DNA of 64,000 nt. Origin: Lactarius indigo (Eukaryota > Basidiomycota > Agaricomycetes > Russulales > Russulaceae). The stretch spans positions 2,976,001-3,040,000 of the forward strand of contig JAFKAC010000002.1 in assembly GCA_025766275.1 (NCBI GenBank), written 5' to 3'. The position numbers and the translations under genes were made by a program. The notes below the pieces were generated by a model. It made no database searches. It was not told where the DNA came from and was given only the letters and a program-made list of their open reading frames with translations. Shown here one piece after another: positions 10,207 through 22,366 of the stretch. How positions within the stretch are numbered: the stretch's first letter is position 1; every line of letters starts with the position of its first letter.

Positions 10207-11384
10207 TGTAACAGCAGCACAGCCCTTGGGCCCGAAACTGGCTGTTTCTGAGTATCTCAGCCACTCTGAAACTGTCACCCGTCACGCCTTATCTTGTCCA
10301 TCACCACCAACTCATCAACCTGTCTTTGCTCACTTCACCTCGCCTCATCTTTCATCCTTTCTCTCTCATCTTGTCGTCGAATCTGTCGTTCCTTGCCTTG
10401 TCATCTTCCCTGTCTCTTCCGTCATTGTCAGACGCCACCTGATTGCCCATACTGGGCTAACGTTGCCTTCAAGCCTCCCAACTGCGACACCAATGGCCTC
10501 AAGTCTACCATGCTTCCACCACTCACCATTCTTTTGCTTTCCCTGACGTCTTCATCGCCTCCTTCACGTCTTCACCCTCGGCCAATCGACTTCACGTCAT
10601 CGCCTCTCAAGCCATGACTTTTCGTTGGACTATTCTAGTTTGCACTCTCTGTCTTGGGCACAGGCACGCCCAATATCTCTTAATTTCTCCTTTTCTTTTC
10701 TGACATTTACTTTGTACTTGTAGAGTGCGTTGTTGATACTTCCAGTGCTGTCGTTTGGCCATGCTCCCTTGTTCGCTGACTCTCCTACTTTTATGATGAC
10801 TCGTACCCTTTTCCTGCGCTCGCCTTGTGTTTCCACCTGTTGATTCCCTCTCCACCTACAACTTTCAGTTTACCTTTCCCCACTTTTACACTTCCTTCCT
10901 CACACCTTTTGACTTAGTCACAATTTACTTCATCTGGCTTTAGGTACTGACTGCATGTATAAAAGCCTCGGGTTCACGTTCAGAATGTACCAGTCATTTT
11001 CCCCTGTCCTTTCCCTTCCATGTCTCACATGATTTAGCCACCTCTTGGGTCAGGCCTTAAAGTTGAAGGCACCCAAATTGTTTTCTCAATCACGCAAGAT
11101 GTTCTTCTCATCTACTTCAAACTCGACTCTCGCTTCGTCTTTTCGACGTCATAGAGCTAACTTTTGTCCTTCTTTAGGTAAACTCTCTTCATGATTGATC
11201 GTACAAACATCGCGAAGCGTACTGTGGCTTGGGTCTCCCCATCAACTCCTTTCTCAACGTCTTGGATTATTCTTCCTGTGCTAATATCATATCTCACTAT
11301 CATCCCAGACTGCCTCCCTTTTAACCCCTCTCTCTTCCACCCTCTGCCCACGACTACTCACGCACGCACTTTCAAGCACGTTCA
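10207..11384 (+). repeat. 5' LTR of Gy4
   Basis: Starts TGTAACAGCAG and ends GTTCA (1178 bp). A TGTATAAAAGCC core promoter lies near 10957. It differs from the 3' LTR at about 35 sites, 32 of which are CpG/TpG or CpG/CpA pairs, and lacks a 20-bp tandem duplication found in the 3' copy. Confidence 0.88.
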
Positions 11385-11481
11385 CCTGGCTGCCCCAGTG
11401 AGGCAGAGTTAAGTGGTTTGTTCCCCTCCTCACTCTTGTTCAACTACTTCCACTCCGCGGTTGCCTTTGGTGACCACCCAT

Positions 11482-14481
11482 ATGCCCAAGCAGTCCAAAC
11501 TCCCAGCCAGAGATCCGTTAACTGGGAAGTTTCTCAAGAACATCCCCTCATCCGACCCACCAGCTCCTTCCGACTCCCCACTCGATCCATCAATTTGTGA
11601 ACGCGAACCCTTCCCCAGCTCCTTGACGCTTCCCGATCCCATAGAAAACATCTCCTCCAACACCACTTCCACACCACGCCTCTCTCTCGTCCTCCCGAAA
11701 ACCGTTCACCACCCGATTCCTGGTTCTTTTTCCCCTTTGGATTCCCCTTCCGATACTTCGGCTCCAGTCTCGACTCTTGTGTCTAAATGTTTTGCTTCCC
11801 CTTCTTTGATCCCCATCCCTATAACTAGAACCCCTTCTCCGTTTTCTTTGTCTTGCATGCCTCTCAGATCATCCTCATCTAGTGTCTCTTCTGACTCATC
11901 TTCATCTTTGGCTTCTTCAACTGTTACTCTCGCGCCTCGACCTTCGTCTGTCATTCTCCCTGTAAACTTCAGAGCCTCTCAATTCTTGTCATCTCGTCCT
12001 GATCCCCCTCAATCACAAACCAGTCTAGACCCTGCCTCATCCTCCCTAACATCTTCGGCCTCCACAGTCCCACCCACCTTGTCCTCATCCCTTGTACCAA
12101 CTCAGTTCTCTACTCCTCAGCCACCCAATACAGCCACCGCATCCGCATCTATCCAAGCATCCACCTCCCAAACTCTCACACATCCTGCACCTTCCACATT
12201 GTCAGTAAACTTACCACCACCTCCGGCAGCACCTCCTGCGCCTCCTGCACTACCAATCACAACACCCGCACAACCAGCAAATCCACCAGTACCACCCGCA
12301 CCTCCTGTTGCACCTCTTGTACAACCAGCACTGCTCGCACCACCAGCACCTGTCATTATGGCTGCCAATCCACCTACTGGTCCTGCTGCTATGCCATCTG
12401 CTCGTGACCACCGAGCACCGTTCTTTTCAGGACATGTTGGAGACCCGTTTGACAAGTTTCTTCGAGAATTCGAGGAACTAGCTACTACCTATGCCCCTAC
12501 ACCCCAGCAAAAAGCAGAGACCATTCTTTGCTACATCCCACCCGAACTTCGTGAACTATGGAGGTTACTTGAGGGCTATCCTGCACGTGACTGGGCACTC
12601 TTCTGTCAATCGCTTGTAGAAATCTACGATGGGGCTTCAGCACAATCTAGGCACTCAAAGCAGAAGCTCTATGACTTTGCCCATCACAACAGTCAGACCC
12701 ACATGCGTGATGAAGAAGACATCATAGAATATTACAGGCGCTTCCTGGTAGTCAGCGAGCCCATAGTAGGGGCTAATCGGATCACAACTGATGAATGTGA
12801 TTATGCATTCTGGTACGGATTCCATCCCGACGACCGCGAAAAACTAGCCCCTAGGCTCTTAGCCAAGTTTCCTGACCAACCAGATGGGCACCCATATGGC
12901 TTCAGTGAAGTATTCAAACTCGCCCACATCACTTTCTCTAGTACCCCCTTCTTTCCCATGCAACTACAAGAGTGATGGCAACAGCTTGAAAGATCCCTTG
13001 GCCAAAGTTTTGGTCCATCGGATAGGGACCCCCGAGCACTAGATCCTGATGGACGAAGGAAACACTATGGACCTTTCCCTGATCCTAGAGACGCATATGC
13101 TTGGCCAGATTACACTTGCCCAGAATATGCTTGTCCAGATTGGGACATGGGTCGAGTGCCTAGCAATCTGTCTCTAGCATGAACCTCAGATCCTTACTAC
13201 GCTCATGCACCAGATCTTCCCTATGCTCGTGCTCCAGATCTCCCTTATGCACGTGCTCCTGATCTTCCCTATGCTCACAATCTTCCTTATGCATGTGCTC
13301 CTGATCCTTCCCACATACAGGCTCCCGATCCTTCTTACTCCCATGCTCCAGACTCACCCCGTGCTCCTAGACCCTCCATTGAGACTAAAACTGTCTGCTT
13401 CAAAGAGCCCACTTGGGAAGAAGAAGACCATGAGCTAGACGATCTCATGAACAAGATGCATGGCCTTTCCATGCGAGAACGAAGCTATGCTGTCCTCTAC
13501 GCTCAACTTGCTCATTGCTATCCCAACGTCGCAAAGAATGTCCTGAAGCCTGAGATGATGCAGCCATCATTCGCCTTCCAAACCCCCTCCACTCCAACTT
13601 CTTCATCCCATCAACCTTGGACTGAACGCTTGGTTCCTGCTCCCCCTCCTGCTGTATCTTCTGATTCCTCATTCTTTCGTTCACATGCTATGAGTTGTGC
13701 CTTCTGCTCGCAGACTAACCACCGTATTCGGGAATGTCCAATTGTGCAAGAATATGTCTGCTTGGGACGAGCCATTGTCATCAATGATCACATCCACCTA
13801 CCCAACGGCCAGCCGATCCCTAACAATGTCCCCAGGGCCAACTTGCAGACGAAGATCAACACTTGGATGGCCAGAAATATGGCGGACACTGCTGATCCCT
13901 CCCCATTCATTCACAACCCTCCACCTCACGCTGCTAACAGTTTCGAGATTGTACTGGAAGGAACTTACGGTCAAGCAGTCCAGCAAGCTCACATTGTCGA
14001 AGTCCCAACTGCTGACAAGCCTGAGAGCGGCAGTAACGAAGTAGGAGAGGATGCGCATGATCTATTTGAGACCTATGCAACCCAGAAGAAGAAACGGGAT
14101 GCGAAGGCGTCGCAGCTCCTGGAGCTCGCTCAGACAAGTAAGTCCACCACCCCAACTGCTGCTTCCTCGAGCAAAGCACCTCCGAGCAAGACCCCTGCTA
14201 GCAAAACCTCCGCAAGCACACCCATTCCCTCATCCTCCGACACGCTCCATCCCTCTTCCAATAACATGCCCGCTCCTGCGCCAGTTACCACTTCCCCTCC
14301 TTCCTCATCCACGGCTCCTCGCACTGCACCACAGTATTGTTACCAGTCCAACACAGAAGATCAGCGACTGACTACTGAGCTGTACCAATGGCTCCTCAAT
14401 GGCAAACTATCCCTTGTCACGCCTGCTCACATCCTTGCAGCCAGCCCAACCATTCGCAAAGAACTAATTGAGCGTCTTTGA
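11482..14481 (+). pseudogene. Gy4 gag
   Basis: Gag packages the retrotransposon RNA. The first good ATG is 11482 (MPKQSKLPARDPLTGKF). A Ser/Pro/Ala-rich N-terminal third is followed by a capsid-like region near 12400-12970, then a short tandem peptide array (APDLPYAR-type, about 13195-13370), and one CCHC knuckle, CAFCSQTNHRIREC, near 13696. The frame is uninterrupted except for TGA at 12973 and 13180, and it stays open to TGA at 14479. All three stops fit CGA with the C changed to T. Gag and protease then continue in the same frame, so this element seems to make one fused gag-pol chain without ribosomal frameshifting. Confidence 0.85.
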
Positions 14482-17400
14482 ACTCGTAGGGTCGACGCTG
14501 CCAGCTTCAAAGAGCCCACATCTTCCTCAACCACTCCTCCTTCCACAGTCTTTGAACTTTCCACCCCTCGTACCGCCAAATACTCACTTCCTCTGTGCGA
14601 AATCGACCTCTTGATCAATGGCATTGTCTCTGAAGCTGGTGTACTGGATCAAGGCTCTCAAATAGTCATTATCCAAAAGGACTTAGCTCAAGAAGCCGGT
14701 GCATACATCAATCACGACCATCGGCTTGAGATGGAAGGTGCCAACGGATTGGTCAGTAAAACCTTAGGATGCACCGAGAATCTGTCAATGCAAGTTGGCG
14801 ACGTCTCTTTTGAGGTTCATGCTCACATCGTAGATCATGCCCCATTCTGTCTTCTACTTGGATGACCATTCCACCACCTTTTGCTTTGCTGACTCGAAGA
14901 CCATCCCGATGGACACATCGATGTGTCTGTCCGTGATCCTGCCAATCCTGCTCACTCAGTCTCTATCCCATCTCGTGCTCATAAGGCTCAGGTTGGCTTT
15001 GTTCAAGCCCTCTCCCTTGACTCATGCCCTGCTCCTCCTCATTTCGATGGGCTTCGCTCATATCATAATTCAGCATTCAATTTCTTGTCTCAGACGACCT
15101 CGGAACCTGTCTTAGCCTACAAATGTGTCGCCAAGAAGGTACGGCCTGTTCCCACTTCACTTCCTGAGGACTACCGTATCATTCACCGCATCCCTGTCGA
15201 CCCTCTCCTTTCACTTCCTGCGCTTCCAACCCATCCTCCCGATTTTACACCTGGTACTCGGCTCACTCAGGAACGTCTCGACGACTTGGATCTCAATTGC
15301 TACAGTTTTCTTCTGCCCGAAGAATTGAAGCTGCTGCACCACATTCTTCGCGTCAATGAGCTCAGACTAGCTTGGACCAAGGCCGAGAAAGGTCAGTTCC
15401 GCGATACTATGTTTCACCCATCAAAATCCCTGTGATCGAACACGTTCCCTGGGTCCAGAAGAATATCCCCATTCCTACTGGCATCCTCGATCAAGTTATC
15501 CAAATTTTTCGAGAGAAATTCACGGCCAGAGTTTACGAACATTTGGACGCTTCATACCAGTCTCGTTGGTTCTGTGTAAAGAAGAAGAATGGTACATTAT
15601 GCCTTGTCCACAACCTCCAACCTCTGAATGCTGTGACTGTCTGAAACTCTGGTGTACCCCCACTTGCTGATCAACTCATCGAGGTGATGGCTGGCCACAC
15701 GTGCTATAGCATGCTAGACCTGTTTGTCGGCTACGATCACTGCACTCTTGATGTCGCTTCTCGTGATCTGACCACCATCCAGTCTCCAATCAGCACTCTT
15801 CGTCTCACATGCTTACCTCAGGGCTGGACTAATGCTGTCGCTATTTTCCATGAAGATGTCACCTTTATCTTGGAAGCAGAGATTCCCCACGTTGCTTGGC
15901 CCTTTGTCGACGACTGTAGCATCAAGGGCCTGGCCTCACACTTAGAAATGGAAGACAGCAGCTTTGAAGTCATTCCCGAAAACCCCGGCATTCGCAAATT
16001 TATCTGGCAGCACCTCAACAACGTTCATCACATCCTCCATCGTCTCAGCTGTGCTGGCGCCACTGTTTCGGCCAAGAAGCTTTTCGTCGCTGTGCCTGAA
16101 GTTGTCATTCTCGGGCACAAGTGCAATTACGATGGACGTGTGCCTGACAACTCCAAAATCGCGAAGATCTGGGACTGGCCCACATGCAAGAACATCACAG
16201 ATGTTCAGGCTTTCCTCAGCCTAGCTGGCTACATGCAAATCTGGATTCGCAACTATTCAGCAATCGCTTGCCCTCTGGTTAACCTCACACACAAAGGGGA
16301 AACTTTCATCTGGGAAGAACAACACAAAGAAGCTATGCAACACCTCAAGGATGCCATTATCCATTCCCCAGCTCTTATCTCCATCGACTACACTACTGAT
16401 TGCCCTGTCTTCTTAGCTGTGGACTCATCTTGGCGTGGAGTTGGCTGGATCTTGTCTCAGGAGTGCGCTGATGGCAAACATCGTCCTTCTCGCTTTGGCT
16501 CAATTTCTTGGAACAAGCGCAAATCTAACTATTCCCAGCCGAAGATCAAGCTCTATGGTCTTTTCCAGGCTCTTCGCGCCCTTTGACTTCACCTTGTCGG
16601 CGTCCTCAATCTCATTGTTGAGATGGATGCAGTTTTCGTTCACGGCATGCTCAACAACCCCAACATCCAGCCCAATGCCGTCATCAATCGTTGGATTGCT
16701 GCCATCCTTCTCTTTGACTTCAAGCTTGTTCATGTTCCCGCTGAAAAGCATCAAGGCCCCGATGGACTCTCAAGATGTGAACCTGTGGACGGGGAGGATG
16801 ACAATGAAGATGATCCTGAAGAATGGATCGACAACACGCTTGGACTCGGTATCTGGGCAACCTCTACGCTAATGACTCTCTCACACCCCTGTGTCAGCAA
16901 AGTTATGAACTTGGTTCTCTCACTCAATGTAGAAGAAGACAAGATTACCGACCCTCCCATTGACTTCCCCTCCACCCACAAATTCTTCAATACAGATGGA
17001 GAGCTGGACAACATCCAATCCTATCTAGAGACCCTCAAGATCCCTCCTGGTTTCAATGACAATGACGACGCTTGGCAGAAACTTCTCAAAAAGATGAAGC
17101 ATTACTTTTTGCTTGACGGAAGACTCTGGCGACGCAATCCCTCTGGCCGAGACCAGCTGATCATCCCTTATTCCCAGCACTACCACATCATTCGCAACGT
17201 TCACGACAACCTTGGCCATAAAGGTGTGTACTCCACAATGCGCACTCTCCTCGATCGTTTCTGGTGGCCCTCCCTTGATCACGATGTCAAATGGTACATC
17301 AAAACCTGTCACCAATGCCAACTCCGACAAACTACCAAAGTCCGCATCCCTCCTGTCGTCCCCATTCCCGCTCCTCTCTTTCGCAAGGCCTACATCAACA

Positions 17401-18374
17401 CAATGCATATGACTGCTTCTGGTGGCTGCACTTATCTTGTCCAAGCTCGCTGTTCCCTCACCGCCTGGCCCAAGTGGTGTGCCCTTCACACAGAGACTGG
17501 TCATACGATTGGCAAGTTCATTTTCGAAGAAATTCTCTGCCACTGGGGTGCTGTGGAGGAGATTGTCACTGACAACGGCTCGGCTTATGTTGCGGCGCTT
17601 TACTGGCTAGCTAACAAGTTCAACATTCGACACATTTGCATTTTGGCTTACAACTCCAGGGCAAACGGCATCGTCAAACGACAACACAGGACCATTCGGG
17701 ATTCCCTACTCAAGGCTTGCGAAGGCGAAGCTTCAAAATGGCTAGGCATAGCGCCCTACGTTTTCTGGGCAGACAGAGTCACCACCTGTTGCTCTACTGG
17801 ACATTCCCCCTTCTTCATGGCTCACGGCATTGAGCCCATCCTTCCTTTCAACCTCACTCAGGCAACTTTCCTCGTTCCCAATCTCACCACCCCTCTCTCC
17901 ACTTCCAAACTCATCGCAATCCGATCGCGTCAGCTCCAGATGCGTGAAGATGACTTGGCTCGTATTCAAAACGACATCATGAAGAGTCGAGTCTCGGCTG
18001 CTCATAGTTTTGGGCGACATACTGCCCAGAAGATAGGAACCACCCCCACTTCGTTCTCTCTCAGGGACCTGGTTCTGATCTGAAACTCTGTAGTCGAGAC
18101 CACTCATTCTTGCAAGATGAAACCTCGTTATTTTGGTCCCATGGTGGTGGTGAAGAAAACCCACAACAGAGCCTATCGACTTGCTGAGCTCAACAGCACT
18201 GTATCAAGACTTTGTTTTGCTGCCTTCTGTCTTGTTCCTTATCATGCTTGCTCACGTTCAACCATTTCTGTCATGCGCTTGTTAGATTCCGAGGACCTTG
18301 CTACCCTCAACGACGCTGTAGAAGACTCTGTGGAAGCTGAAGAAGACTTGACCGGGGATGGTCAAAATTTTTAA
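14482..18374 (+). pseudogene. Gy4 protease, reverse transcriptase, RNase H and integrase
   Basis: Order: retropepsin-like region with DQGSQ in place of the usual DSG (near 14650); RT (RWFCVKKKNGT near 15570, SMLDLFVGYD near 15705, FVDD near 15905); RNase H (near 16400-16780, ending KHQGPDGLSR); integrase with zinc region (GHKGVYSTMR, CHQCQ) and core near 17390-17720. Stops at 14863, 15643, 16584 and 18081 are all TGA at expected CGA, and a one-base indel lies near 15412. Two expected catalytic integrase residues look lost: Asn in AYINTMHM and Lys in GIVKRQHR, where related elements usually have Asp and Glu. Both changes fit CpG-to-CpA mutation. The element is inactive. Confidence 0.87.
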
Positions 18375-18386
18375 CCCCCTGGGAGG

Positions 18387-19584
18387 TGTAACAACAGCAC
18401 AGCCCTTGGGCCTGAAACTGGCTGTTTCCGAGTATCTCAGCCACTCCGAAACTGTCACCCGTCACGCCTTATCTTGTCCATCACCACCAACTCATCAACC
18501 TGTCTTCGCTCACTTCACCTCGCCTCATCTTTCATCCTTTCTCTCTCATCTTGTCGTCGAATCTGTTGTTCCTTGCCTCGTCATCTTCCCCATCTCTTCC
18601 GTCATCGTCAGACGCCACCTGATTGCCCATACTGGGCTAATGTTGCCTTCAAGCCTCCCAACTGTGACACCAATGGCCTCAAGTCTACCATGCTTCCACC
18701 ACTCACCATTCTTTTGCTTTCCCTGACGTCTTCATCGCCTCCTTCACGTCTTCATTGCCTCCTTCACGTCTTCACCCTCGGCCGATCGACTTCACATCAT
18801 CGCCTCTCAAGCCACGACTTTTTGTCAGACTATTCTAGTTCGCACTCTCTGTCTTGGGCACAGGCACGCCCAATATCTCTTAATTTCTCCTTTCTTTTTC
18901 TGACATTTACTTTGTACTTGTAGAGTGCGTCGTTGATACTTCCGGCGCTGTCGTTTGGCCATGCTCCCTTGTTTGCCGACTCTCCTACTTTTACGATGAC
19001 TTGTACCCTTTTCCCACGCTCGCCTCGTGTTTCCACCTGTTGATTCCCTCTCCACCTACAACTTTCAGTTTACCTTTCCCCACTTTTACACTTCCTTCCT
19101 CACACCTTTTGACTTAGTCACAATTTACTTCATCTGGCTTTAGGTACTGACTGCATGTATAAAAGCCTTGGGTTCACGTTCAGAATGTACCAGTCATTTT
19201 CCCCTGTCCTTTCCCTTCCATGTCTCACATGATTTAGCCACCTCTTGGGTCAGGCCTTAAAGTTGAAGGCACCCAAATTGTTTTCTCAATCACGCAAGAT
19301 GTTCTTCTCATCTACTTCAAACTCGACTCTCGCTTCGTCTTTTCGACGTCATAGAGCTAACTTTTGTCCTTCTTTAGGTAAACTCTCTTCATGATTGATC
19401 GTACAAACATCGCGAAGCGTACTGTGGCTTGGGTCTCCCCATCAACTCCTTTCTCAACGTCTTGGATTATTCTTCCTGTGCTAATATCATATCTCACTAT
19501 CATCCCAGACTGCCTCCCTTTTAACCCCTCTCTCTTCCACCCTCTGCCCACGACTACTCACGCACGTGCTTTCGAGCACGTTCA
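18387..19584 (+). repeat. 3' LTR of Gy4
   Basis: 1198 bp, starting TGTAACAACAG. It is the partner of the LTR at 10207-11384, with a 20-bp tandem duplication near 18735-18775. The last roughly 400 bp are almost identical to the 5' copy although they contain many CpG sites. Confidence 0.88.
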
Positions 19585-19758
19585 TTGCCTCATATCCCTG
19601 CCAACCCCTTTAGTTTTATTTCTGCTTTCCCAGACGACCAACCACTCTAGATAAGTGGTTATATGAATTTGCCTTGTCTTGAAACAAGTGTTTTAAGTAC
19701 AACGCAAGTAAGTAAGTGTTTACTTATTTTTATTCTGGACTTAAATCGAGTGATTTAA

Positions 19759-19898
19759 GTGCCTCCGCCTACTCCGTTTACTTTCAACTTACCTGAAGAA
19801 CAAAGGCTCTCACAAGCCCAAGTTAACTTTGAATCCCACAGGCAGTGACAACTTGACCGCTATTACCCTGTCACTTCCACTTACAACCTCATCGATAA
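19759..19898 (+). pseudogene. Unrecognised coding sequence, left fragment, cut by Gy1 copy C
   Basis: Open frame PPPTPFTFNLPEEQ onwards with one TGA at 19846. It runs into the Gy1-C insertion at GATAA and resumes in the same frame at 27618-27622. The combined fragments give about 145 codons. I recognise no family. The stretch 19585-19758 before it holds no open frame or motif that I can name. Confidence 0.5.
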
Positions 19899-20384
19899 TG
19901 TTACGATTACGATCACAACCGGTTATGACTATGGACCGACTCATAGTATTAGTCATGGACACTTACATCGTATCAGTCATCATAGCAGTACACATGTGAT
20001 TGTGGCTCGTGCATGACTCATTCCTAGGATAGCTGTACTAGGGTTCGAGCTAGTTACGCTATTGGTTTCCTATCGTTCCAGCGGCGCTTTAAAGCCCGCA
20101 TGTATCTGTATAAGTAGCTGTCTCGGAAGACCAAGAGCCCCATCTTGGTCTTCTTCAATCCACCTTCTATCTAAATCGTCTTGCCTTAGTCTTCGAACTA
20201 AGGAGTACTTCCGTTCCTATCCACCAAGGGATAGTACCTCTTCACCTTAGCTGCAGCGTGTGCCAAGAGTGCCCCTGTTCAGCTTGCGTTGGGTTGATAA
20301 CGAGATCCCCATTCGCCCTTGCTTTGCTAAGTCGATTACGCCTTCCTTGAGTCCAAGTCGGACTAACGCCGGTGGAGCGTAACA
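19899..20384 (+). repeat. 5' LTR of Gy1 copy C
   Basis: TGTTACG to CGTAACA, 486 bp. TATAAG lies at 20109-20114. The predicted RNA start is at 20142, where the 11 bases ATCTTGGTCTT are complementary to the site just behind the LTR. From 20142 to the GTG at 20405 there is no ATG. Confidence 0.93.
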
Positions 20385-20386
20385 TT

Positions 20387-20397
20387 AAGACCAAGAT
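20387..20397 (+). promoter_or_regulatory. Self-priming primer-binding site of Gy1 copy C
   Basis: AAGACCAAGAT sits 2 nt after the 5' LTR and is the exact 11-nt complement of LTR positions 20142-20152, which begin 33 nt downstream of the TATA box. This is the arrangement of the fission-yeast Tf1/sushi group, in which the RNA's own 5' end primes reverse transcription. It is not a tRNA-type TGG site. Confidence 0.8.
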
Positions 20398-20404
20398 CCT
20401 CATC

Positions 20405-22366
20405 GTGGCGTACTCGACCAGAGATCAGTGGACGTCTTTCCGTCCCTACCATATTGAATGACGAGGAGACCGCAACGTACCAACAAGATTCTTGGGAGCA
20501 GCCCAGTGGAGAGAACGAGGAGAAGACACTGGATACTTTGTGGAGTTCAACGGTCCAAACCGTTTTCGACCTGTTGAGTTCAATTTCGAACACCTTTGTT
20601 GGACCGAAGTTACTTGGAACCCTATAGACCATCGCTGGGATATTGTACGACCAGCCGGAAGAAATTACAACTGCGACATCGACGCGCGGGAACTTAACAG
20701 CCGCGCAGACTACAGTCCCATTGACGGACAAGCACAGGAACATACGGACGAAGGAATCAGCAGAGAAGAGACCTCCGACAGCCAACAATCACCAGACCGA
20801 GGAAACACGCCAGCAGAAGAAGCCAGCCTAGGAGCTATTGGCGAACACATCATACAACAAACTGAGTCCCTGACTATCCACCAACCTGAACCAGAAGTAA
20901 TTCACATTCACAGCCCAGCAGTTGCAATGGCAACAGCCACCATCACGCAAGAAGAAGTACAGCTCACCATCGAAGCAAGAGATCAAATAGCCCTAGAAGA
21001 ACAAAGACGCATTGCAGAAGAATCGCGAGCCAACCTGGCTCCCATCGATCCATACACCGGTCACCGAATGACTGATGATGACATAGCCATTCATCGCGCC
21101 ATCGGGCCAGACGTAGCCGACCCTCCCAGCGGTGGAGGAGGACCCCCTGGCGACTTACCAGGCGGAGGACCCCCACCCCGAGGGATGGGATTTGGAGGGT
21201 TTCCTGGAGGATTTCCAGGAGGACCACCAGGGGGAGGACACCCTGGAGGAGGACTACCAGGTGCAGGTCCCGCTATTCCCCCTCCAAATAGTAAATTAGC
21301 TGGCGAAGCACCCACAGTATTCGACGGAGAACGCGCAAAAGTCGAAGCATTTCTCACCCAATGGCACGTTTACTGGGGCATGAACGCAGACGAAGGCATC
21401 ATGGCCACACCATATCGACGAGCGCTCCTCTTCCTATCATACATCAAAGGAGTTAACGTCAGCGAATGGGTGTTGGCAATGCTTACCTGGCTCAACGGTC
21501 AGATACAAGCAGGAATACCCCGAACAAGCGAAGGGCTATGGAACGAAGTCACGCGCAGCTTCATGCAGCGCTTCAGAAACACGATGGAACAAGAGCAAGC
21601 CCAGTATGAATTGAAGAAAGGACTCAAAATGATTGGGGGCAATTTAGATGAGTACTGTACTCAATTTGAACAACTAGTACGACGCGCACATTATCGGCTT
21701 GACGACCCCCAGACACTCGACCTGTTCGCAAGCGGATTACCCACCAACCTATACTCCAAGGTATACACCCTCGACTCCCCACGAAATTACCGCGAATGGA
21801 AAGAAGCAGCCACTACCCGCCAGCAACAATACATGCACCTCAAAGCAATGCTCAACAAAGGGGTGCCACAAAAACAGGAAAAATCGCAAAGACAACAGCA
21901 GCGCCCCTGGCAGGGACCGCCAAGAAGCTCCTGGCAACCCCGAAACCTCCCACAAGACCCAAACGCGATGGATACATCTGCAGATCGCATTAGAGGGCGA
22001 TTGACGGGAGCAGAAGAAATACTCGCCCCTCGCCCTCCATATCGACCTCGTGGAGGGTTCCTGCAGAGAGGAGGAGGACGTAATAACCCAAGGCCAGTCA
22101 CTTGTTACAATTGTGGAAAGGACGGACACATGGCCCGTGATTGCAGACAGCCACGAAGGGATTATCAATCCCAAGCATCTACTAGTCGGTATATCGATAC
22201 CGACTACCATCAACAAGAACCCAAAGTCGCTACCAGGGCGGTCCAAGAAATACCCCCTCAACAGCGCGCCAGTGACTGGCTTAACGGAGTAGCAGGAGAA
22301 TCGGACGACGTTAAAGACATTATCCTCCAACAATTGTGGAAACAGGAGGGTTTTCAGGACGCCTGA
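20405..22366 (+). CDS. Gy1 copy C gag (one early TGA)
   Basis: Capsid/nucleocapsid protein. Homology to other copies begins at GTG 20405; an in-frame TGA at 20459, probably from CGA, follows, and the frame is then open from 20462 to TGA 22364 with no ATG before 20926. A central Gly/Pro-rich stretch (21120-21290) precedes the capsid domain (about 21330-21830), and one CCHC knuckle (CYNCGKDGHMARDC) lies near 22104. The gag end overlaps pol in the -1 frame. Whether the early stop is a genuine lesion or bypassed is unknown. Non-AUG initiation at GTG is an inference from the AUG-free leader. Confidence 0.85.
22348..22354 (+). promoter_or_regulatory. -1 ribosomal frameshift heptamer GGGTTTT
   Basis: In the gag frame it reads G GGT TTT, a canonical X-XXY-YYZ site, 9 nt before the gag stop. 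Shifting back one base enters the pol frame, which has no ATG near its start. A weak 5-bp stem (ACCCA/TGGGT, 22367-22382) lies 12 nt downstream. Confidence 0.75.

Larger units (their letters stand above)
10207..19584 (+). mobile_element. Gy4 Ty3/Gypsy element with 1.2-kb LTRs
   Basis: Two long LTRs (10207-11384 and 18387-19584) bound a gag-pol region in one orientation. A candidate tRNA primer site, TGGCTGCCCCAGTGAGG, begins at 11387, unlike the self-priming sites of Gy1-Gy3. A purine-rich stretch just before 18387 serves as the polypurine tract. No matching target-site duplication was found (GTCGC left, TTGCC right). Coding is broken by TGA codons and one frameshift. No chromodomain is visible. 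Confidence 0.9.

Noticed and set aside
12973..18083. TGA as a recoded sense codon in Gy4
   Set aside because: The TGA positions fit CGA decay, and open genes here (the host genes, C pol, H gag, G ORF3) end normally or contain no internal TGA.
19585..19898. Target-site duplication for Gy4
   Set aside because: GTCGC on the left and TTGCC on the right do not match; small shifts of the boundary did not help.
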